64,000 nt of DNA, taken from positions 550,487 to 614,486 of the forward strand of contig NZ_KB849236.1 in the NCBI RefSeq assembly GCF_000368045.1, read 5' to 3'. Source of the stretch: Acinetobacter johnsonii CIP 64.6. GTDB taxonomy: Bacteria; Pseudomonadota; Gammaproteobacteria; Pseudomonadales; Moraxellaceae. Positions within the stretch are counted from its first letter, which is position 1. The number at the start of each line of letters is the position of its first letter. A model generated the notes under the pieces. That model worked only from the letters and a program-made list of their open reading frames with translations. It was not told the origin of the DNA and searched no databases. Both the position numbers and the translations under genes were made by a program. Shown piece by piece: positions 43,142 through 51,916 of the stretch.

Positions 43142-44143
43142 ATGAGTCAATTGGAGCTCATTCGTGCTTTACCAAAAGCTGAATTGCATGTGCATATTGA
43201 AGGGACATTTGAGCCAGAACTCATGTTTGCAATCGCACAGCGTAATCAAATAGACATTCCTTATAAGTCGGTTGAAGAAGTGAAACAGGCTTATAATTTT
43301 CACAATCTACAATCATTTTTAGACATCTATTATGCAGGTGCAAATGTACTGATTCATGAGCAAGACTTTTATGACTTGGCTTGGGCATACTTTGAAAAAT
43401 GTGCCGAAGACCGTGTAGTGCATACCGAAATGTTCTTTGACCCACAAACGCATACAGACCGCGGTATTGCCTTTGAAACAGTGATTAATGGTCTGCAACG
43501 CGCATGTGATGATGCCAAGGCAAAATTTGGCATTAGTTCGCATTTGATTATGTGTTTCTTGCGTCATTTAAGTGAAGAAGAAGCCCTTGAAACTTTAGCA
43601 CAGGCATTGCCTTATAAAGATCAAATCATTGGTGTGGGCTTGGACTCAAGCGAAGTTGGACATCCTCCTTCAAAGTTTGAACGTGTCTTTGCTAAAGCTC
43701 GTGAAGCAGGCTTTTTAGTGGTTGCGCATGCGGGTGAAGAAGGTGCAGCAGAATATGTGTGGGAAGCTTTAGATTTGCTTAAAGTGAATCGTATTGACCA
43801 TGGTGTGCGCTCTGAAGAAGATCCTGTATTAATGCAGCGTTTGATCGCAGAGAAAATGCCACTGACAGTTTGTCCGCTCAGCAACTTAAAGCTATGTGTC
43901 GTTAACGATATGGCACAGCACAACATCCGCCGTTTGTTGCAACAAGGTGTGCAAGTGACAGTAAATTCAGATGATCCATCGTACTTTGGTGGTTATATGA
44001 ATGATAACTTTATTGCCATTACAGATGCGTTAGACTTAACAGCAGCTGAGCTAAAACAATTGGCGCTGAACTCTTTTGAGGCGTCGTTTATTTCGGCAGA
44101 AGAGAAGCAAAAATGGGCGGCTGAAATTGCAGCCATTGCTTAA
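43142..44143 (+). CDS. Adenine deaminase (adenosine deaminase family)
   Basis: This 333-aa zinc enzyme has all metal and catalytic motifs of the family: HVHIEG (His-x-His), HAGEEG (His, Glu), DHGVRSEED and SDDPSYFGGY (Asp-Asp). The variant motifs EGTFEPELMFAIAQRN, SSEVGHPP and CPLSNLKL match the group that includes Pseudomonas Pa0148, shown to deaminate adenine rather than adenosine. It lies just after the purine permease, which strengthens an adenine-salvage role: adenine in, hypoxanthine out. Adenosine as a substrate is the alternative. Confidence 0.88.
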   Translation: MSQLELIRALPKAELHVHIEGTFEPELMFAIAQRNQIDIPYKSVEEVKQAYNFHNLQSFLDIYYAGANVLIHEQDFYDLAWAYFEKCAEDRVVHTEMFFDPQTHTDRGIAFETVINGLQRACDDAKAKFGISSHLIMCFLRHLSEEEALETLAQALPYKDQIIGVGLDSSEVGHPPSKFERVFAKAREAGFLVVAHAGEEGAAEYVWEALDLLKVNRIDHGVRSEEDPVLMQRLIAEKMPLTVCPLSNLKLCVVNDMAQHNIRRLLQQGVQVTVNSDDPSYFGGYMNDNFIAITDALDLTAAELKQLALNSFEASFISAEEKQKWAAEIAAIA

Positions 44144-44157
44144 TCTGATGCCCTTTT

Positions 44158-44184
44158 AAAGACAGAGTTCGCTCTGTCTTTTTT
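44158..44184 (+). terminator. Terminator after the deaminase gene
   Basis: The stem AAAGACAGAG/CTCTGTCTTT has a TTCG tetraloop and a T-run, 14 bases ahead of the next gene's start. It would limit read-through. Confidence 0.92.
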
Positions 44185-44197
44185 ATGTGAGATCAAT

Positions 44198-44560
44198 ATG
44201 AAAAAAATGATTGCAGTGCTTGTGGTTATTTTTGTGCTCTTTGCAGTTTATTTGCTCAAAACCGATACAGGGTTAACTCAAAAGCTATTAAAGCCAGTGG
44301 TGGTGTATCAGTGCGGTGTTGAGCTTGAAGCGACAAGGCTGTGGAAAGTCAGTAAAGCATTGCTTGGTGAAGAGAAAAAGAATCAGCTCCAAACGCAAAT
44401 CTGTGGTTGCGTGGGTGAAAATGCGTTAAAGGATATTCCAGCAACAACCTTGCTACATGCCGTAGTTGATGAACAAGTCAAAAAACAGGTGGTCCAACAG
44501 GGTGTGTTGAATACGCTGAAAGGATGTGTGGTGGATGAAGTCCTAAAAGCAACAGATTGA
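44198..44560 (+). CDS. Cys-motif envelope protein, paralogue 1
   Basis: This 120-aa protein has an N-terminal membrane segment (MIAVLVVIFVLFAVYLL) and a periplasmic domain with Cys positions QCGVELE, ICGCVGENALKDIP and KGCVVDEV. The same pattern occurs in two genes at 45378 and 45893: K/Q-C, then about 20 residues with a Trp, then C-x-C-V, a helix with Asp and a last Cys. Four Cys could form two disulfides. It differs from the other two in having a membrane anchor rather than a lipobox. Function unknown. Confidence 0.75.
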   Translation: MKKMIAVLVVIFVLFAVYLLKTDTGLTQKLLKPVVVYQCGVELEATRLWKVSKALLGEEKKNQLQTQICGCVGENALKDIPATTLLHAVVDEQVKKQVVQQGVLNTLKGCVVDEVLKATD

Positions 44561-44586
44561 TGCTTTTAGGCTGGTTCAACTTGGTC

Positions 44587-45156
44587 TTACTTTGCCTGTT
44601 TGGTCATGCTATTTAACACATTATCTTTATCAATAAAGTGGTGTTTCAGTGCTGCTGCAATATGCCCTACCAACAGTAATCCAGCTGCCCATGAAATCCA
44701 GATATGTAAAGGTTTTACGATCGCGAGTAATTCAGGGTTATCTTGTACTAAACGGGGAATTTCAAAAAGGTACAATACCGGTGCAGGGTGCCCAGCACTC
44801 CAGCTAAATAAACAGCCAGTAATTGGCAAAGCCAACAAAATGAAATATAAAGCCAAATGACCGAGGTGGGCCATTTTTTGCATTAACGGTGACATGCTGT
44901 CTGGAAGTTTGGGTGCAGGGTGGGTATAACGCCAAAAGATACGAATTACCACCAGAAAAATAATCGTGGTTGCAATGTTCTTATGCAAGGTAATGACATC
45001 CCCTTTAAAGCTACCGTCAGCATCATAGCTGAGGAAGTTTCCGCTATAAAAACCAATCAGCCAAGCAGCAATAAAGATAATTGCCATGAGCCAATGCAGG
45101 ATTTGAGCAGTACGCGTGTAATGGGTATTTGCCGAGTTCATTAGATTCACATCCAT
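44587..45156 (-). CDS. Cytochrome b561
   Basis: This di-heme inner-membrane protein (189 aa) has four hydrophobic helices and His ligands in QILHWLMAIIF, ITLHKNIA, LGHLALYF and KPLHIWISW. Such proteins shuttle electrons from the ubiquinol pool, for example to superoxide (CybB type). The start at 45156 gives five extra residues before a second in-frame ATG. It lies opposite to the Cys-motif genes and is flanked by two of them. Confidence 0.9.
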   Translation of the reverse strand: MDVNLMNSANTHYTRTAQILHWLMAIIFIAAWLIGFYSGNFLSYDADGSFKGDVITLHKNIATTIIFLVVIRIFWRYTHPAPKLPDSMSPLMQKMAHLGHLALYFILLALPITGCLFSWSAGHPAPVLYLFEIPRLVQDNPELLAIVKPLHIWISWAAGLLLVGHIAAALKHHFIDKDNVLNSMTKQAK

Positions 45157-45377
45157 TTTTATGTTGCGCCATTTTATAGAACTATAGGTAGGTCAAAAAT
45201 GTAGTAGATGCAACATAGCATTGATATTCTGCAACGCTGCACAGACCAATGGTGCATGACTGATTTAAAACTGTGCAATAAGCGAAAGATATTAAAATGG
45301 CATGGAAATAGTGTTTCCGTAAACAGTAAAGTTTCGGCAAAATACGCGCACTTTAACTGTTATAAATGGATAGATCC

Positions 45378-45755
45378 GTGAAAAAAATGATTGCAGTGCT
45401 TGCTCCTTTGGCTTTGATCCTTTCGGCTTGTACAACGACTGATATGGCAACGACCAATACGACGACCACCACGCAACAACTGGGTACAGCAGCGCTTAAA
45501 ATTGCCATTAATGCAAAATGTACGACTGAGTTGAATAATCTACCAGCATGGAAAACAGCAACCAAATTTATGACGGCTGATCAAAAAACCGATATTCAGG
45601 CTGAAATTTGTGGTTGCGTAAGTGAAAAAGCCCCACAAAATATTACCGCTGTCGATGTGGCAACAGCGGCCATTGACCCTGCGGCACGTACAACTATTAT
45701 TAGCAATGCAGTAACCAAAACCATCAATGCATGTGTGGCTGAAGCGGTGAATTAA
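45378..45755 (+). CDS. Cys-motif lipoprotein, paralogue 2
   Basis: This 125-aa lipoprotein starts at GTG (45378). The 5' coding bases repeat those of the gene at 44198 over about 24 bases. A lipobox LSAC (lipidation Cys near residue 17) precedes a Thr-rich linker. The conserved motif is KCTTELNNLPAWKTATKF, ICGCVSEKAPQNI and a final NACVAEAVN. It probably lies on the periplasmic face of a membrane. A terminator follows at 45768. Function unknown. Confidence 0.82.
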   Translation: MKKMIAVLAPLALILSACTTTDMATTNTTTTTQQLGTAALKIAINAKCTTELNNLPAWKTATKFMTADQKTDIQAEICGCVSEKAPQNITAVDVATAAIDPAARTTIISNAVTKTINACVAEAVN

Positions 45756-45767
45756 GTTGTGATATAT

Positions 45768-45808
45768 CAAAGAAGCGGGGACATGCCTGGCTTCTTTGCA
45801 GTTTTTTT
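45768..45808 (+). terminator. Terminator after paralogue 2
   Basis: The stem CAAAGAAGC/GCTTCTTTG is followed by a short spacer and a run of seven T. It lies 12 bases after the stop. Confidence 0.82.
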
Positions 45809-45892
45809 GTACTTTTTGGCGTTTATCTTTTATATTGATGTGAATAATAACAATTGAAGCCTGATTTCTTTTACAACAAAGGGTGTATCTGT

Positions 45893-46255
45893 ATGAAAAA
45901 TGATAAGTTAATTCTCTGTTTGTTTGGCTCGCTTATGCTTTCCGCGTGTGTGTCGAATCCTTTATCTAGCTCAGATGATGATGGAATCTCGGCTATTAAA
46001 ATGGCCTCACATGCAAAATGTATGGATGAAATCGAAACTAATCCGACATGGATCATGGGTAGTAAGCTGTTATCAGAAGACCAAAAACAAAAGAAAAAAC
46101 GTGAAGTATGTAACTGTGTAGGTGATAACTCTCCCAAAGTATTGTCTAAAGAGCAGTTGGCTTTGGCGGCAATTGATCCCAAAGCAAAGGCAACCTATGG
46201 CGCTTTAGCCGCAACAAAAACAACAGCCACATGCGCCTCTGAAATGCTAAACTAA
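45893..46255 (+). CDS. Cys-motif lipoprotein, paralogue 3
   Basis: The ATG at 45893 gives 120 aa with a lipobox LSAC (MKNDKLILCLFGSLMLSAC). The periplasmic part has KCMDEIETNPTW, the doublet VCNCVGDNSPKVLS, and a final Cys in TATCASEM. It follows paralogue 2 by about 140 bases, behind a terminator. The three paralogues have no sequence similarity that I can tie to a known family. Confidence 0.8.
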   Translation: MKNDKLILCLFGSLMLSACVSNPLSSSDDDGISAIKMASHAKCMDEIETNPTWIMGSKLLSEDQKQKKKREVCNCVGDNSPKVLSKEQLALAAIDPKAKATYGALAATKTTATCASEMLN

Positions 46256-46278
46256 GCCGAATAAATTGTTAAGTTTTT

Positions 46279-46305
46279 AAAATGGCTGTTGATCAGCCAT
46301 TTTTT
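46279..46305 (+). terminator. Terminator before rnhB
   Basis: The stem AAAATGGCTG/CAGCCATTTT has loop TTGAT and a T-run. It is 14 bases before the rnhB start codon. Confidence 0.88.
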
Positions 46306-46318
46306 ATGAGAGTAGAAA

Positions 46319-46897
46319 ATGCAAATTGCAGGTGCAGATGAGGCAGGGCGCGGCCCTTTGGTGGGTTCAGTGGTCGCTGCTGCGGTAATTTTAGACCCGA
46401 ATAACCCAATACAAGGGTTGAATGATTCCAAAAAATTGACTGAAAAAAAACGTGAAAAACTTTTTGTCGAAATTCAGGAAAAAGCATTGGCATGGGCCAT
46501 TGCTGAGGCGAGTGCTGCTGAAATTGATGAGATCAATATTTTACAAGCATCTTTGCTTGCAATGCGCCGCGCGGTTGAACAGCTTGCAATACAGCCCGAA
46601 CATGTCTTGGTTGATGGTAATAAAATTCCACAAGGCTTAAGCATGAGCTGTGAGGCAATTGTGGGTGGGGATGCTTTACATGCTGAAATCTCAGCGGCGA
46701 GTATTTTGGCCAAAGTGACACGTGATCATCAAATGATTGAGATGGATCGAAAATATCCTCAGTTTGGATTTGCCAAACACAAAGGTTATCCAACCAAAGC
46801 GCACTTTGAAGCGATTGCTGAACATGGGGTTATCGACGAGCATCGTCGTAGTTTTGGGCCTGTAAAGAAAGTGATCGAGGTACTTGAGCAAAAATAG
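46319..46897 (+). CDS. rnhB: Ribonuclease HII
   Basis: This 192-aa enzyme removes ribonucleotides and RNA primers from RNA/DNA hybrids. The catalytic acids are in GADEAGRGPLVG (Asp-Glu), VLVDGNKIP (Asp) and DHQMIEMD (Asp). The length and the KHKGYPTKAHFEAI motif are normal for the family. It is convergent with csrA; a symmetrical terminator lies between. Confidence 0.95.
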   Translation: MQIAGADEAGRGPLVGSVVAAAVILDPNNPIQGLNDSKKLTEKKREKLFVEIQEKALAWAIAEASAAEIDEINILQASLLAMRRAVEQLAIQPEHVLVDGNKIPQGLSMSCEAIVGGDALHAEISAASILAKVTRDHQMIEMDRKYPQFGFAKHKGYPTKAHFEAIAEHGVIDEHRRSFGPVKKVIEVLEQK

Positions 46898-46911
46898 ACT
46901 GGGTAAAAATT

Positions 46912-46936
46912 TAAAGCGGCCAATCGGGCCGCTTTA
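46912..46936. terminator. Bidirectional terminator rnhB/csrA
   Basis: The stem TAAAGCGGCC/GGCCGCTTTA (46912-46921, 46927-46936) lies midway between the two convergent genes. T-runs are short. Confidence 0.82.
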
Positions 46937-46954
46937 TATCTGAATGTTTCAATC

Positions 46955-47209
46955 TTAACGATTGAAATTATTCTGCTGTGAACCTTCATCTTCAAATGCA
47001 GGCTGGTAATCCTGATCAAGATGTTGAAGATGTTCATGCATTGCACGTTCATGCTGAATGCGTTGATAAATCTCTTCACGATGTACAGATACTTCTTTGG
47101 GAGCATTGACACCAATACGAACTTGGTTGCCTTTGACACCAAGTACAGTAACACTTACTTGATCCCCAATCATTAATGTTTCACCGACGCGTCGGGTCAA
47201 AATCAGCAT
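46955..47209 (-). CDS. csrA: Carbon storage regulator CsrA
   Basis: CsrA binds GGA motifs in mRNA leaders and controls translation. The N-terminal LILTRRVGETLMIGD and the RNA-contact APKEVSVHREEIYQRI are exact for the family. The protein has 84 aa, about 20 more than in E. coli; the extra Gln/Asp/Glu-rich C-terminus is typical of Acinetobacter. It lies after lysC in the same direction, with a 273-base gap that has a hairpin at 47395-47420. Confidence 0.95.
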   Translation of the reverse strand: MLILTRRVGETLMIGDQVSVTVLGVKGNQVRIGVNAPKEVSVHREEIYQRIQHERAMHEHLQHLDQDYQPAFEDEGSQQNNFNR

Positions 47210-47394
47210 GTTTATCTCCTTGCAAAACGCTAAACCTGCAGTTGTACTAAAGTAAAATACATAATTTTTTGTATTTAAAAAAATTTAAACAAATGTTTAA
47301 TACAACCGCATGACACTTGAATTTTTAGATATCTAGTGACATTAGGTATAACATTCATCTAAATTTAAGAAAGCCTCGGGCTTAATATAACAGA

Positions 47395-47420
47395 GCCACT
47401 ATAGAAAAAACTATAGTGGC
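47395..47420. terminator. Hairpin between lysC and csrA
   Basis: The stem GCCACTATAG/CTATAGTGGC has ten pairs and a loop of six A (six T on the minus strand). No T-run follows, so termination would be weak. It may limit lysC transcripts from reaching csrA. The rest of 47210-47482 shows no gene and should hold the csrA promoter. Confidence 0.6.
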
Positions 47421-47482
47421 CCCTGATTTTTGTAGTCTTTTGCAAAAACTGTCAGACAATGACAAGTTTTTCGCAAGATTGC

Positions 47483-48763
47483 TTAAGCACGTGCGCTTGA
47501 TTCACCGTGTTCACGGTCTAAACCGAAAGCAGTGTGTAGAGAACGTACAGCAAGTTCTAGGTAGTTTTCTTCAATAATCACAGAAATTTTGATTTCTGAA
47601 GTTGAGATCATCAAAATGTTGATGCCTTCATCAGCCAGAGCAGTAAACATTTTACTTGCAACACCTGCGTGTGAACGCATACCCACACCTACAATTGACA
47701 CTTTCACAATGTCATCACGTGTAGCAACTTCGCGTGCACCAATAGCTTGAGCAGTTTCTTGAAGAATTTTTGTTGCTTTTGCAAGTTCGCTGCGGTTTAC
47801 CGTGAAGGTGAAGTCAGTCGTACCATCTTCTTCAACATTTTGGATAATCATATCCACTTCAATGTTGGCATTACCAATTGGCGATAAAATTTTAGATGCA
47901 ATACCTGGTTCATCAGGAACACCTAGAATCGTAAGTTTAGCTTCGTCACGGTTAAATGCGATACCGGAGATAATTGGTTGTTCCATGTTGTCTTCCGCCT
48001 CAGTGGTGATTAGTGTTCCGACATTCTTTTTAAAGTCTTCGTCGAATGCGCCATCATCGTCATTATCAAAACTTGATAATACGCGTAAAGGCACTTGGTA
48101 TTTTCCTGCAAATTCAACCGAACGAATTTGTAGAACTTTAGAACCAAGTGATGCCATTTCCAGCATTTCTTCAAATGAAATACGGTCTACTTTTTTCGCT
48201 TTTGGTGCAACGCGTGGGTCAGTGGTATAAACGCCATCTACATCGGTATAGATTTGGCATTCATCTGCTTTTAATGCTGCAGCAAGTGCTACACCAGAAG
48301 TATCTGAACCGCCACGGCCGAGGGTGGTGGTGTTACCATCGGCATCGAAGCCTTGGAAACCAGCAACCACGATCACACGACCAGCATCTAAATGCGCAGT
48401 CATGGTGTCAGTATCAATCGACTCGATACGTGCTTTGGTAAACGCATTGTCTGTTTTGATACCGACTTGGCGACCCGTAAGTGACTTAGCTTCAACGCCA
48501 ATAGAATTGAGCGCCATTGCTAACATTGAAATCGTTACCTGTTCACCCGTAGAAACCATTTGGTCTAATTCTCGTGGGTCAGGGGTTTCGGTAATGGCTT
48601 TCGCTAAAGCAAGTAGACGATTGGTTTCGCCACTCATTGCTGATACAACCACTACAACCTTGTGGCCGTGGTCATGCCAACGCTTTACACGACGAGCAAC
48701 ATTTAAAATGCGCTCTGGAGTACCCATAGAGGTACCGCCATATTTTTGAACGATTAATGCCAT
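47483..48763 (-). CDS. lysC: Aspartate kinase
   Basis: This 426-aa enzyme phosphorylates aspartate, the first step to lysine, threonine and methionine. The start MALIVQKYGGTSMG, the core TTLGRGGSDTSGVALAAAL and the tandem ACT domains (VPDEPGIASKILSPIGNANI, VGVGMRSHAGVASKMF) are intact. Feedback by lysine/threonine is expected. It follows alaS after 66 bases, in which a hairpin (48783-48809) lies. Confidence 0.95.
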   Translation of the reverse strand: MALIVQKYGGTSMGTPERILNVARRVKRWHDHGHKVVVVVSAMSGETNRLLALAKAITETPDPRELDQMVSTGEQVTISMLAMALNSIGVEAKSLTGRQVGIKTDNAFTKARIESIDTDTMTAHLDAGRVIVVAGFQGFDADGNTTTLGRGGSDTSGVALAAALKADECQIYTDVDGVYTTDPRVAPKAKKVDRISFEEMLEMASLGSKVLQIRSVEFAGKYQVPLRVLSSFDNDDDGAFDEDFKKNVGTLITTEAEDNMEQPIISGIAFNRDEAKLTILGVPDEPGIASKILSPIGNANIEVDMIIQNVEEDGTTDFTFTVNRSELAKATKILQETAQAIGAREVATRDDIVKVSIVGVGMRSHAGVASKMFTALADEGINILMISTSEIKISVIIEENYLELAVRSLHTAFGLDREHGESSARA

Positions 48764-48782
48764 AGTTGTTCCATATAAACCA

Positions 48783-48809
48783 TGACCCTGAATGTATCAT
48801 TCAGGGTCA
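48783..48809 (-). terminator. Inverted repeat between alaS and lysC
   Basis: The perfect 12-bp stem TGACCCTGAATG/CATTCAGGGTCA has a TAT loop. It has no T-run, so it is more likely a processing or partial termination site within an operon. Confidence 0.6.
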
Positions 48810-48829
48810 GTTACACAAAAGGTGAAGTT

Positions 48830-51508
48830 TTATTTCGCTTCAAGCCAAGCAGTTAAATCTGCCATCACTGTTGCAAACTTCTCGTTTAGTGGCGCGCCAC
48901 CTTGTGCTAAGTCAGGTTTTCCACCACCTTTACCACCAAGCTCAGTTGCTAGATGTTTGATGATGTCACCTGCTTTAATAGAAGCAGTAAAGTCTTTTGC
49001 TACAGATGCGATCAGGCTAACTTTGTCACCTTCAACACCAGCAAGTACGATGACTGCATTTTCTAATTTGGATTTCACACCGTCATGTAGGTTGCGAAGT
49101 GATTTCGCATCCATGTTTTGAACAGTCGTGATTAGCGTTTGACGACCCGCAAGCATTTGAACTTGGCTAAGCAGTTCAGCGGCTTGGAAACTGGCAAGTT
49201 TTTGATTAAGTTGCTCAATCTGTTTTTGCAAGCTTGATGCTGTGTCGACTAAGGCTTCTACTTTTTCTAAAGTTTGGTCTTTTTGAGCTTTCAATAAACC
49301 ATTGATGGTATTGATATCACGGTCAGCTTTTTGAGTAACTTCAATGGCTTTGGTACCCGTTACCGCTTCAATACGACGTACACCCGCAGCTACACCACCT
49401 TCAGAAGTGATTTTAAACAAGCCAATGTCGCCTGTGCGTTTAACGTGAATACCACCGCATAGCTCGATTGAGAAGTTCTTCTCTTCAATGATTGAACCCA
49501 TTGAAAGGACACGAACTTCATCGCCATATTTTTCACCGAACAGCATCATCGCACCTTTTGCTTTCGCAGATTCGATGTCAAGAAGTTCAGTGGTCACAGC
49601 GCTGTTTGCAATCACTTCAGCATTGACCAAACGCTCAATTTCTTGAAGTTGTTCAAATGAAACAGGTTGATCGTTGGCAAAGTCAAAACGTAAAATGTCT
49701 GAAGCAACCAATGAGCCTTTTTGTTGCACGTGTTCGCCTAAAATTTGACGTAGTGCAGCATGCAAAAGGTGAGTTGCAGAGTGGTTGCGCGCAGTTGCAG
49801 CGCGGATATCTGCTTTGACTGTTGCTTCAACATTTTGAGCAAGCTTAATGCTACCTACAGTCACGATACCTTGGTGGACAAAAGCGCCGCCAGATTTCTT
49901 GGTGTCTTGGACTTCAAAAATACCTGTATCGTTTTTGAAAATACCTGTATCACCGATTTGACCACCGCTTTCCGCATAGAAAGGGGTTTGGTTTAATACA
50001 ATCAGTGCTTCATCACCTTCAACGACTTCGTCAACCTGTTCGCCATCTTTATAGATCGCGATAATTTGACCTTCACCAACCGTTGCGTCATAGCCGTCAA
50101 ATTGAGTTTCGCCTTCAACTTTAACAACAGAGTTGTAGTCAATTGCGAATTTACCTGCATCACGTGCACGTTGACGTTGAGCAGCCATTTCAACTTCAAA
50201 GCCTGCTTCATCAATGGTTAAATCACGTTCACGTGCAATGTCAGCAGTCAGGTCAGTTGGGAAACCGTAAGTATCATACAGTTTAAACACCACTTCACCG
50301 GGAATCACAGAACCTTTCAGTTGAGCCAATTCACCTTCAAGCAATTTCAAACCTTGCTCAAGTGTTTTAGCAAACTGTTCTTCTTCTTTAAGAAGCTGTG
50401 CTTCAATACGTGCTTTTTGTGCTTCAAGCTCAGGGTATGCAGCGCCCATTACATTAATTAATGGTTGAAGCATTTTGTGGAAGAATGAACCAGTCGCACC
50501 TAATTTATTACCATGACGAACTGCACGGCGAATAATGCGGCGAAGTACATAACCACGACCTTCGTTCGATGGGTTAACACCATCTGCAATCAGGAATGAA
50601 CATGAACGTGCGTGATCCGCAACCACTTTAAGTGATGCAGGATATTGAACTGGTGTGCCTTTCTCAGCAGCTTCAGCTTCAAGCGCTGTAGTATCCAGAC
50701 CAATAATTTCAGCGGCTGCTTTGAGTAAGTGTTGGAACAGGTCAATTTCGTAGTTTGAATTCACATGTTGTAAAACAGCAGAAATACGCTCTAAGCCCAT
50801 ACCTGTATCTACAGAAGGTGCAGGAAGCGGGTGTAATACGCCATCCGCAGTACGGTTAAACTGCATGAATACGTTGTTCCAAATTTCAATGAAACGGTCG
50901 CCATCTTCTTCAGGTGTGCCTGGTAAGCCACCCCAAATGTGATCGCCATGGTCAAAGAAGATTTCAGAACATGGACCACATGGACCTGTATCGCCCATTG
51001 CCCAGAAGTTATCTGATGCGTATTTTTCGCCTTTGTTATCACCAATACGGATGATACGAGAAGCATCTAGACCAATTTCTTTGTTCCAGATGTCAAATGC
51101 TTCGTCGTCAGTGTGGTAAACCGTTGCGTAGAGTTTGTCTTTAGGCAGTGCTAACCAAGCTTCACCAGTGAGGAAATCCCATGCAAATTTGATCGCATCA
51201 CGTTTGAAGTAGTCGCCAAATGAGAAGTTACCTAACATTTCAAAGAAGGTATGGTGACGTGCGGTATAACCGACATTGTCTAAGTCGTTGTGTTTACCAC
51301 CTGCGCGGACACATTTTTGTGAAGACACTGCACGTACATAATCACGTTTTTCTAGGCCTAAGAAACAATCTTTAAATTGGTTCATACCCGCGTTGGTAAA
51401 CAACAAAGTAGGGTCGTTGGCGGGAACTAGAGAACTCGACGCGACACGTGTATGCCCTTGCGATTCAAAGTAGCTTAAAAAAGCTTCGCGAATTTCAGCT
51501 GATGTCAT
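48830..51508 (-). CDS. alaS: Alanine--tRNA ligase
   Basis: This class II synthetase charges tRNA-Ala and edits mischarged Ser. The catalytic N-terminal domain (AEIREAFLSYFESQGHTRV, MNQFKDCFLGLEKRDYVRAV) and the editing domain zinc motif NHSATHLLHAALR with CGGIHV are complete. The DHH-like C-terminal domain ends KGGGKPDLAQGGA. The ATG at 51508 (892 aa, MTSAEIREAF) is the expected start; a GTG-type start seven codons upstream is possible. The order alaS-lysC-csrA is conserved in gammaproteobacteria. Confidence 0.95.
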   Translation of the reverse strand: MTSAEIREAFLSYFESQGHTRVASSSLVPANDPTLLFTNAGMNQFKDCFLGLEKRDYVRAVSSQKCVRAGGKHNDLDNVGYTARHHTFFEMLGNFSFGDYFKRDAIKFAWDFLTGEAWLALPKDKLYATVYHTDDEAFDIWNKEIGLDASRIIRIGDNKGEKYASDNFWAMGDTGPCGPCSEIFFDHGDHIWGGLPGTPEEDGDRFIEIWNNVFMQFNRTADGVLHPLPAPSVDTGMGLERISAVLQHVNSNYEIDLFQHLLKAAAEIIGLDTTALEAEAAEKGTPVQYPASLKVVADHARSCSFLIADGVNPSNEGRGYVLRRIIRRAVRHGNKLGATGSFFHKMLQPLINVMGAAYPELEAQKARIEAQLLKEEEQFAKTLEQGLKLLEGELAQLKGSVIPGEVVFKLYDTYGFPTDLTADIARERDLTIDEAGFEVEMAAQRQRARDAGKFAIDYNSVVKVEGETQFDGYDATVGEGQIIAIYKDGEQVDEVVEGDEALIVLNQTPFYAESGGQIGDTGIFKNDTGIFEVQDTKKSGGAFVHQGIVTVGSIKLAQNVEATVKADIRAATARNHSATHLLHAALRQILGEHVQQKGSLVASDILRFDFANDQPVSFEQLQEIERLVNAEVIANSAVTTELLDIESAKAKGAMMLFGEKYGDEVRVLSMGSIIEEKNFSIELCGGIHVKRTGDIGLFKITSEGGVAAGVRRIEAVTGTKAIEVTQKADRDINTINGLLKAQKDQTLEKVEALVDTASSLQKQIEQLNQKLASFQAAELLSQVQMLAGRQTLITTVQNMDAKSLRNLHDGVKSKLENAVIVLAGVEGDKVSLIASVAKDFTASIKAGDIIKHLATELGGKGGGKPDLAQGGAPLNEKFATVMADLTAWLEAK

Positions 51509-51916
51509 AAAACGAGTACTCACAACCAAGTCACTCCATAATTTCGATTTGGCTAATAGTAGCTGAAGAAAGTCTTATTCTAAATACGCTGACTTCAGAT
51601 ACTGGCTTAAAAATTTTAAAACGCCAAATTATAACGGAAAAAGGATGTTGCACCAATCACTTTAAGGTGAATTGATGACATTTCTATGTATTCGATAGTT
51701 CTAAGATTTTGCTTGTTATTGTTGGATATTTATATCATTTCGTTGAGATGAGGTGATTAGTGCGAGGCGGTCAGGCTGGTCAACTTATGACTTAAGGGTT
51801 CATATTCATCATCTTCACTGATGGGTTATAGAAAAAAGAAAGCTTAACCAAATCTGTATAAATCCATTAATATAGGCTTGCTTTATCTTTCATCATTTTA
51901 TAAATAAGGGCAAGTC
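51509..51916. other. Intergenic region between alaS and the gap-like gene
   Basis: 408 bases between divergent genes with promoters facing outwards. No frame, no strong hairpin and no repeats were seen. Confidence 0.4.

Noticed and set aside
46786..47154. 122-aa minus-strand frame across rnhB and csrA
   Set aside because: It overlaps both genes in other frames and has no protein-like composition.
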